A stretch of 51,581 bases of DNA from Methylotenera sp. (GTDB lineage Bacteria; Pseudomonadota; Gammaproteobacteria; Burkholderiales; Methylophilaceae), in assembly GCA_030693535.1 (NCBI GenBank), contig JAUYAL010000068.1:1-51581 (forward strand), in the 5' to 3' direction. The number at the start of each line of letters is the position of its first letter. Positions within the stretch are counted from its first letter, which is position 1. Below, one piece after another: positions 1-8,802 of the stretch. The notes below the pieces were generated by a model. The model was not told the origin of the DNA, made no database searches, and saw only the letters and a program-made list of their open reading frames with translations. The translations under genes were made by a program, and so were the position numbers.

Positions 1-553
1 TTACGTGTGGTGCATTAGTATTTGTAGCGCCGACTTTTGGGTCGTTTACTAATGTTGACCATACTTTAGCGCCTGTTTTAGCATCTAAAGCAACCATGTT
101 ACCGTCATTTTGTTGAAGATAGATTTTACCATCACCGAAACCAAGACCGCGGTTTACGTTATCGCAACATAAAACAGCTTGTACTGATGGATCTTGTTTA
201 GGGAAATATGACCATACGATTTTTTGATTGTCGTTTAAATCAAGTGCGTATACATTGTTTGGGAACGCTGTATGTACGAACATCATGTTACCAACAACGA
301 TTGGTGAACCTTCGTGACCACGGTTTACACCAGTAGCGAATGTCCATGCTGCTTTAAGGTTTTTAACGTTACCTTTATTGATTTGTGCTAACTTGCTGTA
401 GCCTTGGTTATCGTGCTGACCGCGTGGGTGAGCCCAGTTGTTTGCGTTTGCCATTGCTGCTTCTTGGTCTGCTGCTGCTGATGCTACCATTGGCATTGCC
501 ACTGATAGACCTGCAACTAAACCTAGTGCTAATTTGATCTTGTTGATTTGCAT
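1..553 (-). CDS. xoxF: PQQ-dependent methanol dehydrogenase, XoxF type (5' part, runs off left edge)
   Basis: The 184 visible codons encode the N-terminus of a periplasmic quinoprotein alcohol dehydrogenase that oxidises methanol with PQQ and a metal ion. Residues 1-27 form a Sec signal peptide ending SAA. The mature part begins with an NNWAHP propeller start, then QINKGNVKNL, GHEGSP (metal-site Glu81) and the vicinal disulfide pair Cys129-Cys130 in CCDNVNRG. The segments PKQDP, YALDLND and the direct run GFGDGKIYL (no MxaF-type insertion) fit XoxF better than MxaF. The decisive extra Asp of lanthanide enzymes lies beyond the edge. A GGAG Shine-Dalgarno sits 7 bases before the ATG. XoxF is established knowledge; the lanthanide call is inference. 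Confidence 0.87.
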   Translation of the reverse strand, partial: MQINKIKLALGLVAGLSVAMPMVASAAADQEAAMANANNWAHPRGQHDNQGYSKLAQINKGNVKNLKAAWTFATGVNRGHEGSPIVVGNMMFVHTAFPNNVYALDLNDNQKIVWSYFPKQDPSVQAVLCCDNVNRGLGFGDGKIYLQQNDGNMVALDAKTGAKVWSTLVNDPKVGATNTNAPHV

Positions 554-689
554 ATTAATCTCCAAAGTTGAACTACTAAGGGTTTATAAAATAAAACTTT
601 CTTAATGACTATTTTTTGATGTTATCTCAAATTTTTAGCAACTAATAGAGTCTATTTCTCATCACATTTTCATGTGCGTACAGCACTAT

Positions 690-695
690 ATTATA
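690..695 (-). promoter_or_regulatory. Candidate -10 box for xoxF
   Basis: On the minus strand this is a perfect TATAAT about 135 bases upstream of the xoxF start. No convincing -35 sits at 17 bp; TTGCAA occurs at 12 bp spacing, so activator dependence is possible. The transcript would have a long 5' leader. The rest of the 554-839 gap is AT-rich and shows no gene. Confidence 0.3.
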
Positions 696-839
696 GACAA
701 CTACGAATTGCAATACATTAGTTACAATTTACTTACAAATAGTTTCATGTTTATTAAAATAAGTGTTTAGACTCTGGCAACAAAATGCTAGTATATTTAA
801 AAATTTCATTTATAATCAAATAGAAAGATAAAAATTTAC

Positions 840-1799
840 ATGCAAAAGAGTACTTACAATTTGTATCCTGAGATAGAAGTTTTTGATAAAAAATATCTTA
901 TGACGGGAGATTTTCACGAAGTTTATTATGAAATTTGTGGAAATCCTGCGGGAAAGCCAGTAGTTTTTTTACATGGTGGCCCAGGTAGCGGTTGTAATCC
1001 GACGCAACGTCGCTTTTTTGACCCTGCTATTTATTACATTGTACTAATTGATCAGCGCGGCTGTGGTCGCAGCAAACCGCAAGGTGGCATTAAGCAAAAT
1101 ACAACTGCAGATTTAATAGCAGATCTTGAGGCCATCCGCAAAGCGCTTAATATAGATAAGTGGCTTGTATTTGGCGGCTCTTGGGGCAGTACACTGGCAT
1201 TAGCTTATGCAACACAGCATCCAAGCAAGGTTACAGGGTTAATATTACGCGGCATATTCTTAAGTCGCCCATCTGAATTGCTTTGGTTTTTGGGGCAGGT
1301 GCAGGCATTTTTTCCAGAACATTGGCATACGCTGTGCGCTTATCTTCGGCCCGAAGAAAGGCATAACGCTCTAATGGCTTATGAAAAACTTATTTTTTCT
1401 GACGACATCAGAGTAAGCATTCCCGCTGCAATTTGCTGGAATTCTTTTGAAAGCAGCATTATGAGCCTATTGCCAAGGCCTGTTACTCCTACTAATGAAG
1501 TGAATGGCGACGTAGAACTTGCGCGCGCTAGAGTGCAAATACACTATATACAGAATCATTGTTTTGTAGGTGATTTAGATCTACTTGCTGAAGCAAAAGC
1601 AAAACTTACGCATATCCCCACGCAAATCATTCAAGGCAGGTATGACATGGTATGCCCGCCCATTACAGCGTGGGAGCTAAGTCGCGTCATGCCGCATGCT
1701 GAATTTCATATGATTGAAGATGCTGGACATTCAGCAATGGAAGCGGGCATCACTTCTGCTTTGGTTGCTGCCACCGAAAAATTCAAGGCATTAACTTAA
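840..1799 (+). CDS. pip: Proline iminopeptidase (prolyl aminopeptidase, alpha/beta hydrolase)
   Basis: Cytoplasmic serine peptidase that removes N-terminal proline from peptides (family S33). The 319-residue length is normal. It has the HGGPG oxyanion motif (residues 45-49), DQRGCGRS (71-78), the nucleophile elbow GGSWGS with Ser114, and the remaining triad residues Asp269 (GRYDMVCPP) and His297 (DAGHSA). No signal peptide is present. It stands alone, divergent from xoxF, with a weak AGAT-type ribosome site. The motif order identifies the family strongly; substrate preference is taken from the family. Confidence 0.93.
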   Translation: MQKSTYNLYPEIEVFDKKYLMTGDFHEVYYEICGNPAGKPVVFLHGGPGSGCNPTQRRFFDPAIYYIVLIDQRGCGRSKPQGGIKQNTTADLIADLEAIRKALNIDKWLVFGGSWGSTLALAYATQHPSKVTGLILRGIFLSRPSELLWFLGQVQAFFPEHWHTLCAYLRPEERHNALMAYEKLIFSDDIRVSIPAAICWNSFESSIMSLLPRPVTPTNEVNGDVELARARVQIHYIQNHCFVGDLDLLAEAKAKLTHIPTQIIQGRYDMVCPPITAWELSRVMPHAEFHMIEDAGHSAMEAGITSALVAATEKFKALT

Positions 1800-1870
1800 G
1801 ACATCTCATCCACAATGACCCTCATTACGCTAAAGTATCAGATTAAATGGCAAATTTAAGAAGATAGCTT

Positions 1871-3190
1871 ATGAAGCAAACTACACAGAATACAAAAGCG
1901 AGCAGTAAGTTGCAAACAAGCTTGCAAAGTGTAATAAATAAGCCTATTGAGGCTTATGATAAGCAAAGGTATAGCACGCCTTTATTTGTTATGCATGAAA
2001 TGTTTGATTCATTTCGACGACACAATACACTCGGCTTATCTGCATCACTGTCTTTTTATGCGATGTTTGCGCTCATCCCGCTGGTGCTATTACTGTTCTT
2101 TTTGCTAAGTCAATTGGTATTCAGCTCTGACTATGCCATCGTCAAGCTCGCCATTATCACAGGTAACTTAGTACCAAAGTTTAGTAGTGCAATTATGGTT
2201 GAAGTGTATAACACTGCTCAACAAAAAGCTGCGTGGGGCGCTGCTGGGCTGTTTGTGTTATTGTGGGCTGTAACGCCACTTGCTGGCGCTATGCGTTCTA
2301 CTTTTTACACAATCGCCACGTTAGTAGAGGCCCCATCATTTATTCGCCGTAAAATTAAAGATGTTATTGCTGTCATCGGTATGTTGATGCTGTTCTTTTT
2401 ATTTACATTTGCTGGCCTCATGCTAGAAAAAATTATCACCTTTCTAGGTGCGAATCACCAGTTTTTTCAGTATGACATCATTGCCGCGCTCACCTCACTG
2501 ACTCTAACCACGCTTTTAATCTCCATATTTTATTTTGCCTTCTTTCCAGTAAGGCTATATATAAAGCACATTTTGATTGGTGCACTTTTTACCGCAATCC
2601 TTTGGCTACTAATGCGACCTGCTTTTACTTTGTTTTTAACAATCAATGAATCTTATGGCTCTGTATTTGGTAGCATGAAAAATCTATTTATCTCTATAAC
2701 TTGGCTGTATTTTAACTTTTCTGTTTTTTTACTCGGTACTGAGCTCATCGCCACTTTACGAAAAAAAGATGTGCTCATCCTAAAAGGCCTTTTTTCAGAT
2801 AGTCAAGAAAATGAATCTCTTAAACTTCAGCCCAACTATCTGGGTAAGCTTATGCAACGCTATGGTAGAAGTTATCACCATGGCGAGCATATATTCGGCC
2901 AAGGTGATTTAACGCGCAACTTGCACTATTTGGTCAGCGGGCAGGTGCAGTTGGTTCGACAAGGTAATGTAATACGCACCCTTGAAGCTGGAGACTATTT
3001 TGGGGAAATGGCATTACTATCAAACATGCCCGCCATCGCAGATGCGATTGTTAGTTCTGAACATGCTGATGTTGTGCTCATTTATCCCGACAACATTGAA
3101 ACCTTGCTTTTAGATGAACCCAAAGTCGCAATGAAGTTTTTGCGTCAAATGGCGACCAGATTACAAATTAATAGCGATACGAATGCTTAG
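1871..3190 (+). CDS. YihY/BrkB-family inner-membrane protein with C-terminal cyclic-nucleotide-binding-like domain
   Basis: Residues about 35-300 are a YihY (formerly RNase BN/BrkB) membrane domain with about six hydrophobic helices, the first near 58-80. Residues about 330-430 form a CRP-type beta-roll sensor domain with GQGDLTRNLHYLVSGQVQLV and FGEMALL (377-383). YihY function is unsettled. In the phosphate-binding cassette the Arg that contacts the cyclic phosphate in CRP (10 residues after the Glu of GE) is Ile389, so ordinary cAMP/cGMP binding is doubtful. It follows pip by 71 bases with an AAGAAG ribosome site. Domain identities are confident; ligand and role are unknown. Confidence 0.85.
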   Translation: MKQTTQNTKASSKLQTSLQSVINKPIEAYDKQRYSTPLFVMHEMFDSFRRHNTLGLSASLSFYAMFALIPLVLLLFFLLSQLVFSSDYAIVKLAIITGNLVPKFSSAIMVEVYNTAQQKAAWGAAGLFVLLWAVTPLAGAMRSTFYTIATLVEAPSFIRRKIKDVIAVIGMLMLFFLFTFAGLMLEKIITFLGANHQFFQYDIIAALTSLTLTTLLISIFYFAFFPVRLYIKHILIGALFTAILWLLMRPAFTLFLTINESYGSVFGSMKNLFISITWLYFNFSVFLLGTELIATLRKKDVLILKGLFSDSQENESLKLQPNYLGKLMQRYGRSYHHGEHIFGQGDLTRNLHYLVSGQVQLVRQGNVIRTLEAGDYFGEMALLSNMPAIADAIVSSEHADVVLIYPDNIETLLLDEPKVAMKFLRQMATRLQINSDTNA

Positions 3191-3258
3191 TGATTCTAAT
3201 TACAAGTTGAGTAATTTTATTCTAAAATAACCCTAATCTCATATTCAGCGATATTCTT

Positions 3259-4791
3259 ATGGCACAGCAACACTCATCCTTTACAGCACAACCTAGCCAG
3301 CAAGAAATGCAGCCCATTTTAAGCTTATTTAATTCAGGAAAACTGGCGGAAGCAGAAGCGGCAGCTAAAAAACTTGTTGCTCGCTTCCCCAAGACTTTTA
3401 TACTTCATCAAATTTTAGGCATTGCTCAAGATGGTTTAGCTAAATTTGATGAGGCAGTAAATAGTTATAAAAATGCGATTGCGATTCAACCCAACACGCC
3501 AGACTTACACTTTAATCTTGGCATTGCATTGACTAACATCGGCAAATTTAATGAATCTGAAAAACACTACCGACATGCCATTACTTTGCAACCACAATTT
3601 TTTGAAGCACATGGTAATCTTGGCACAATTTTACAAAAACAAGGCAAATTAGAAGAAGCGATTTACAGTTATCGCAAAGCATTAAGCATTCATGAAGATC
3701 CGAGAGGTCATTTTAACTTAGGTACTGCATTGCGTGACGAAGGCAAGTTAGATGAGGCGATTGTTCATTTCAAGCGAGCAATTGAGATGTTTCCTAATTA
3801 TGCTGATGCGCATAATTATTTAGGAGAATGCTATCGCGACCAAGGCAATATGGAAGATGCGATTAAGTGCTACTTTGATACATTCGCGCTAAATGCAAAC
3901 CATCCTGGCGCCAACTATAATATGGGGGAATTTTTATACCTTGCTGGCCGATTTGATGAGGCCGTTGATTATTTAGAGCGATCACAATTAGATGATTGGC
4001 AGGAGCGAGCACTTTATTGCACTTACAAAGCAGAGCATTTTGACGCATTTAAAACTAAGTTAGATCATATTGTAAAAACACACCAAAAACATGATGCACC
4101 ATTTTTACAAACCTTATCTACTCATTTTGCGGCAAACTTCGGCGTTGAGGATCAATACAACTTCTGCAAGAACGGCTTTGATTTTGTCTATCAAAAAAGC
4201 ATTCCTGAGCTGGCTGAGCCCAATAGCCAATTCCTTAAAGACTTACTTGACGACATAGACAATACCGCCATTGAAGTCCGCGCACAGGGTATGATTATTA
4301 ATGGGAAACAATCTGCAGGCAATCTTTTCAAGCGCCCTGAGGCATCTTTTAGAAAATTGGGTGAAATTGTCAAACAAGAATTCCTAAACTATAAAAATCA
4401 TTTTGCAGGCGCGGATTGCGAGTTAATTAAATCCTTTCCTAATGAATTAGAGTTTACTAGTTCTTGGTACGTTAGATTGCGTCGTGGCGGCTATGTGGAT
4501 AGGCATATCCATGAAGTAGGCTGGATTAGTGGTGCCGTCTATCTAGTGTTGCCAAAAGACAAAAAAGATCCGACAGAAGGCTGTTTTGAATACGGTTTGC
4601 ATGGAGATAATTATCCACAAAAACACAGCAACTTTCCTGTTGGTATTGCTACACCAAGCGTGGGTGATGTTGTGTTGTTTCCATCTTCTTTATTTCATCG
4701 AACGATTCCATTTAATTCTAATGAAGAGCGCATTTGCATTGCTTTTGACTTAAAGCCAGATGGTGATATTTTTATAAGATCGAATTACTAA
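3259..4791 (+). CDS. TPR protein with C-terminal 2-oxoglutarate/Fe(II) oxygenase-like domain
   Basis: Residues about 15-260 contain six to seven tetratricopeptide repeats (for example GKLEEAIYSYRKAL and GKLDEAIVHFKRAI), a protein-binding scaffold. Residues about 395-500 resemble the bacterial putative 2OG-Fe(II) oxygenase family (2OG-FeII_Oxy_5): His416 and His418 in the RHIHEVG segment, the SGAVYLVLP strand, distal His480 in LFHRT, and Arg491 as the likely 2-oxoglutarate anchor. No signal peptide or membrane segment is visible, so it is probably cytoplasmic. The TPRs probably recruit a protein substrate for hydroxylation (inference). Substrate unknown; it is not linked by operon spacing to its neighbours. 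Confidence 0.82.
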   Translation: MAQQHSSFTAQPSQQEMQPILSLFNSGKLAEAEAAAKKLVARFPKTFILHQILGIAQDGLAKFDEAVNSYKNAIAIQPNTPDLHFNLGIALTNIGKFNESEKHYRHAITLQPQFFEAHGNLGTILQKQGKLEEAIYSYRKALSIHEDPRGHFNLGTALRDEGKLDEAIVHFKRAIEMFPNYADAHNYLGECYRDQGNMEDAIKCYFDTFALNANHPGANYNMGEFLYLAGRFDEAVDYLERSQLDDWQERALYCTYKAEHFDAFKTKLDHIVKTHQKHDAPFLQTLSTHFAANFGVEDQYNFCKNGFDFVYQKSIPELAEPNSQFLKDLLDDIDNTAIEVRAQGMIINGKQSAGNLFKRPEASFRKLGEIVKQEFLNYKNHFAGADCELIKSFPNELEFTSSWYVRLRRGGYVDRHIHEVGWISGAVYLVLPKDKKDPTEGCFEYGLHGDNYPQKHSNFPVGIATPSVGDVVLFPSSLFHRTIPFNSNEERICIAFDLKPDGDIFIRSNY

Positions 4792-4963
4792 TTTTAAGCA
4801 TAATGTGTCAAAATAAAACCCTTTACTGTCATAAGTTGAACACTTGACTTCAACACTAATAATAAAAACTCTCAAATTCAAATAAATAAAATAGACTTCT
4901 TACCCTTTGATTTATTTAAACTTTTTTAATTTTAGTAAAATTTTTATAGCACTGGCCTAATTA

Positions 4964-4991
4964 TTGCTCATGTTATTGACGTTAATATAGT
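4964..4991 (+). promoter_or_regulatory. Candidate sigma70-type promoter for rpfG
   Basis: TTGCTC (4964-4969) and TATAGT (4986-4991) are separated by 16 bp and lie 28 bp upstream of the rpfG ATG. The 4792-5018 gap is AT-rich and holds no gene. Prediction only. Confidence 0.33.
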
Positions 4992-5018
4992 AATACGCCT
5001 GCTTCAGGATACTCATAC

Positions 5019-6095
5019 ATGATTAATGTAGATTCATTTAACGACTGCACCGTATTGATTGTTGATGATCAATCAACCAGCAGAGCTATACTTTCACAAG
5101 TAGTGAAAAGTATTAATCCCAACATTTCCGTGGTCGGGAAAAGTAATCCGGAGCAAGCTTTAGAATGGGCCACTCAGCATACTGCAGATTTAATTTTTGT
5201 TGATTACCTGATGCCTGAAATGAACGGTATAGAATTTGTCCGCCTACTGAAACTACTTCCTCAGTATGAATTTGTACCAGTCATGATGATAACTGTTAAA
5301 AAGGATTCTGATATACGCTATGCCGCTTTAGATGCTGGAGTAACAGACTTTATCAACAAGCCTGTCGACATGCACGAATGCATCGCTCGTAGCAAAAATT
5401 TGCTCACAATGCATATTCAGCACATGACGCTGCAAAATAAAAGTTTATTGCTAGAGAGCCTTGTTAATGTAGCCACTGCCGACATCCGGGAGCGCGAAAA
5501 AGAAACATTAATGCGGCTCGCACGTGCTGGAGAACATAAGGATTATGACACTGCCATGCATTTACAGCGTATGTCACTGTATAGCAGAGCTCTGGCTGAT
5601 GCCATTGGCTTAGATACTGACGAGGCTGAGGTTATTGAACTCTCAGCACCATTGCATGACATTGGGAAAATTGGCACGCCAGATAGTGTTCTACTTAAAA
5701 AGGGAAAATTAGACGAAGAAGAAATGACCGTCATGCGTAGGCACCCACATGTAGGATTTCAAATTTTAGAGGACAGCCCTTCTAAATACTTGCAAAAAGG
5801 TGGGGAAATTGCATTATCGCACCATGAGCGTTTTGACGGTTCAGGCTATCCAAATGGGCTAGTGGGGAATGCAATCCCATTGGCAGCACGCATTGTAGCA
5901 ATTGCAGATGTTTTCGATGCTTTAACCAGTGTCAGACCATATAAAGAAGCATGGAGTTTTGAAAAGGCATTTCAATATATATGTGGAGAAAGTGGAAAAC
6001 ACTTTGACCCAGAGTTGGTCAGCGCTATGGTAAAGATTCGAGCTATCTTTGAGAAAATTCATAACGAAAATTCGACCATTGCTCAATCGCAATAA
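5019..6095 (+). CDS. rpfG: RpfG-type response regulator: receiver + HD-GYP cyclic di-GMP phosphodiesterase
   Basis: The 358-residue protein has an N-terminal receiver (acidic pair Asp16-Asp17, phospho-acceptor Asp62 in LIFVDYLMPE, Lys in INKP) and a C-terminal HD-GYP domain. HDIGK is at 213-217 and HHERFDGSGYP at 268-278, so the metal and GYP residues are intact and the domain should hydrolyse c-di-GMP. It heads a plus-strand set with a lone receiver and an RpfC-like hybrid kinase, next to an RpfF homologue. That is the classical DSF signal-transduction arrangement of Xanthomonas and relatives. Phosphorylation by RpfC through its Hpt domain is inferred from the family. Confidence 0.92.
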   Translation: MINVDSFNDCTVLIVDDQSTSRAILSQVVKSINPNISVVGKSNPEQALEWATQHTADLIFVDYLMPEMNGIEFVRLLKLLPQYEFVPVMMITVKKDSDIRYAALDAGVTDFINKPVDMHECIARSKNLLTMHIQHMTLQNKSLLLESLVNVATADIREREKETLMRLARAGEHKDYDTAMHLQRMSLYSRALADAIGLDTDEAEVIELSAPLHDIGKIGTPDSVLLKKGKLDEEEMTVMRRHPHVGFQILEDSPSKYLQKGGEIALSHHERFDGSGYPNGLVGNAIPLAARIVAIADVFDALTSVRPYKEAWSFEKAFQYICGESGKHFDPELVSAMVKIRAIFEKIHNENSTIAQSQ

Positions 6096-6125
6096 TTATT
6101 AGTACCGTTAAGATAAGTAGCAACT

Positions 6126-6566
6126 ATGAGTATTAGTAGCATTAGAAGTGCGCCTAAGTTTAGGCAAACGGTTTTGTTGATAGATGACCAAACAACAGTG
6201 TTAGACATTCACGCGGCTATTTTAAAATCACTTAAAATGGACCTAAAAATTGTGAAAATGATCAACCCTGTTGAAGCGCTTGATTGGATGAAAAACAAGC
6301 AAGTGGATTTAATTATTACAGACTTTAGTATGCAGCAAATGAATGGCATGGAATTTGTGCATTTAATTAAAAATGCTACGCATGTTTTATGGGGACCAAT
6401 TATTGTGGTGACTGTACTTAAGGACAAAGCAATCCATCAAGAACTGCTATCCGCGGGCGTATCGGCATGCTTAAGTAAACCTGCGCAGACACATGATTTA
6501 GCGAGCGTTGCCAAAACCTTGCTAGATCAAAGCAAACAACTTTACAGCTTAGGACTAGTTGATTAG
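6126..6566 (+). CDS. Single-domain response regulator between rpfG and rpfC
   Basis: A 146-residue stand-alone receiver with Asp20-Asp21, phospho-acceptor Asp66 (LIITDFSM) and the conserved Lys in LSKPAQ; there is no output domain. It resembles the RpfG receiver along its length: DDQ(S/T)T, NP.(E/Q)AL.W, and MNG(I/M)EFV.L(I/L)K occur at matching positions. It therefore probably arose by duplication of that receiver. It starts 30 bp after rpfG and ends 9 bp before rpfC, so it is co-transcribed. It may act as a phosphate sink or phosphotransfer partner for RpfC (inference). Confidence 0.85.
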   Translation: MSISSIRSAPKFRQTVLLIDDQTTVLDIHAAILKSLKMDLKIVKMINPVEALDWMKNKQVDLIITDFSMQQMNGMEFVHLIKNATHVLWGPIIVVTVLKDKAIHQELLSAGVSACLSKPAQTHDLASVAKTLLDQSKQLYSLGLVD

Positions 6567-6575
6567 GGCGAAAAC

Positions 6576-8795
6576 ATGTTGACTTCACTAAAAAAATGGC
6601 GCAATAACGCCGCTAGTCACTGCGACCCGCTAGAGCTTGAGCAGGCTATTATTAGATTAGCTATAGGTACTATATTTACACTTTATTTACTTATTTCATT
6701 TGCTATCAGCGCAGAAATTACACAAGGTGAAATAATTGGCTTTTATTGCTTAATAGCTTTTGAAATCTCAGCTTTATTGTTAATGATTGTTGTAAATACT
6801 ACTAATAAAAAATCTCCAAAGAGAAGATTATTTGGGGCTTGGCTAGATGTAATCGGCACATCATCATTTCTAGCTTTGGCTGGTGATATTGGTGTTGTTT
6901 TAATTGGCGTATATCTTTGGGTGATTTTTGGTAACGGCTTTCGGTTTGGTAAAAAATATCTCTACCATGCGCAAGCAATCAGTATTTTAGGATTCTTAAT
7001 TGCAACTCAAGTGAATCCTTTTTGGGCGCTTCATAAACCAATTGTCTATGGTTTCTTTTTAATGTTAATAGCCCTGCCAATTTATGTTGCTAAACTCATT
7101 GAGCGCATGCATGAAGCTCGACATAAAGCTGAAATTGAAAGCATCAGAGCTGCTGAAGCAAATCTAGCAAAAACACAATTTGTCGCCAATATGAGTCATG
7201 AAATTCGCACCCCACTCAATGGCATTATTGGCATTAGTACCTTATTTAAAACTACACCACTCAATGCCGATCAGCAGGACTTACTAAAAACATTAGATGG
7301 ATCTTCCAAACTTTTACTTTCTTTACTGAATAATGTTTTGGATTTTACAAAAATTGAAGAGCGTAAATTTACTATTGAGAGTGTTACATTTTCTGCAGAA
7401 GATGCAGTACATGACACACTGGAAATTTTCCGCTCGCAGGCAATAGCAAAAGGCATTCAATTGGGCGCCAGTATTTCCAATGCAATGGGTATGCTAAAAG
7501 GTGATGTTTTTGTATTGCGACAAGTCTTAGCGAACCTAATGGGCAATGCCGTTAAATTTACCCAACATGGAAGTGTGACTATCTCTGCCATCGTATTACA
7601 GGAAGATACTCTAAAATCAACCATACGTTTTGAAGTCACCGATACTGGGATAGGAATACCTGCCGACAAGCAAAATAAAATTTTTGAGAGTTTTACTCAG
7701 GCCGACTCATCAACAAACAGAAAATTTGGCGGTAGCGGCCTAGGCCTAACCATTGCCAAACATATGATAGAAGCTATGGGTAGCTCACTTAACTTTCAAA
7801 GTACTGAAGGCATCGGAAGCCACTTTTGGTTTGTGCTTACGCTTGAAAAAGCTAACTATGAAGAAACTGCAATTGCTAAGAATATTCAGGTTGAATCTAA
7901 GCAAGTTGCTTTTAATACTGAAAACCCCGAAAGTGCAGAAATAGCGCCACTCGCTCTAGGTGGCATAAACACTAGCCGTGAGCCGTTGCATATTTTAGTG
8001 TGTGAGGATGAAAGTACCAACCAAAAAATTATCACCCGTTTACTTGCGCTACCAGGACACCAAATCGAACTTGCAAGCAGCGGCGATGAGATGCTTGATG
8101 CGCTAGAGAATAAGAAATTTGATTTAGTGATTACTGATCTGAATATGGCGGGGATGAATGGTGCTGAAGCCCTAAAAATTTACAGATTTACACAGCCTAA
8201 TGACAAAAATACTCGCTTTATTTTGTTTACTGCAGACGCGACATTATCTGCTAGAGAAATCGCGAATGATGCTGGGTTTGATGCGTTCTTAACCAAACCA
8301 ATTGAAGCTGCAACATTATTCAGCACCATAGAACGCATTCTCAACCTTGCACCTAATACCGCTACTCAATGGATGAACAATGCACTCAATAAACCAGTCA
8401 ACATCAAACCTGAGCTTGATGCCAACAATACGTCTCTTGATTTACAAACCTTAAAAGAGCTTGAAAAAATTGGAGCGGGTGATGATTTATTTATGCATCG
8501 ACTACTTAGAAACTACTTGGCTGACTCAGCTAAACAGATAACTAAAATAGAAACTGCAGTTAAACAAAAACAATTTGGGGCATTGCAAGACTACTGCCAC
8601 GCGTTAAAAGGCAACAGCTTAAGCATAGGCGCCATGCAACTGGCCACATCCATAGAAGTTTTTGGCAAATTCAACTCATCTACCCATCCAACGCTAGCGC
8701 TTGAAATGCTAGATACTTTAAATGCTGATTTTTCTAACTTAACTACTGCAGTAGAAAGCTACCTCAGACGCCCTGAAGCAGCTTTAAACAATTAG
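6576..8795 (+). CDS. rpfC: RpfC-type hybrid sensor histidine kinase (TM-HisKA-HATPase-REC-Hpt)
   Basis: A 739-residue inner-membrane kinase. The N-terminal EQAIIRLAIG stretch and about five hydrophobic helices (residues 23-180) match the DSF-sensing input of RpfC. HisKA follows with His208 in FVANMSHEIRTPLNG, then HATPase_c (N box near 318, DTGIGIP and GGSGLGL boxes), a receiver with phospho-acceptor Asp521 (LVITDLNMAG), and a C-terminal Hpt domain with His675 (CHALKGNS). All phosphorelay residues are present. Ligand specificity is inferred from adjacent rpfF. It ends only 7 bp from the convergent rpfF stop, with no obvious terminator between them. Confidence 0.92.
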   Translation: MLTSLKKWRNNAASHCDPLELEQAIIRLAIGTIFTLYLLISFAISAEITQGEIIGFYCLIAFEISALLLMIVVNTTNKKSPKRRLFGAWLDVIGTSSFLALAGDIGVVLIGVYLWVIFGNGFRFGKKYLYHAQAISILGFLIATQVNPFWALHKPIVYGFFLMLIALPIYVAKLIERMHEARHKAEIESIRAAEANLAKTQFVANMSHEIRTPLNGIIGISTLFKTTPLNADQQDLLKTLDGSSKLLLSLLNNVLDFTKIEERKFTIESVTFSAEDAVHDTLEIFRSQAIAKGIQLGASISNAMGMLKGDVFVLRQVLANLMGNAVKFTQHGSVTISAIVLQEDTLKSTIRFEVTDTGIGIPADKQNKIFESFTQADSSTNRKFGGSGLGLTIAKHMIEAMGSSLNFQSTEGIGSHFWFVLTLEKANYEETAIAKNIQVESKQVAFNTENPESAEIAPLALGGINTSREPLHILVCEDESTNQKIITRLLALPGHQIELASSGDEMLDALENKKFDLVITDLNMAGMNGAEALKIYRFTQPNDKNTRFILFTADATLSAREIANDAGFDAFLTKPIEAATLFSTIERILNLAPNTATQWMNNALNKPVNIKPELDANNTSLDLQTLKELEKIGAGDDLFMHRLLRNYLADSAKQITKIETAVKQKQFGALQDYCHALKGNSLSIGAMQLATSIEVFGKFNSSTHPTLALEMLDTLNADFSNLTTAVESYLRRPEAALNN

Positions 8796-8802
8796 CTTCA
8801 TC

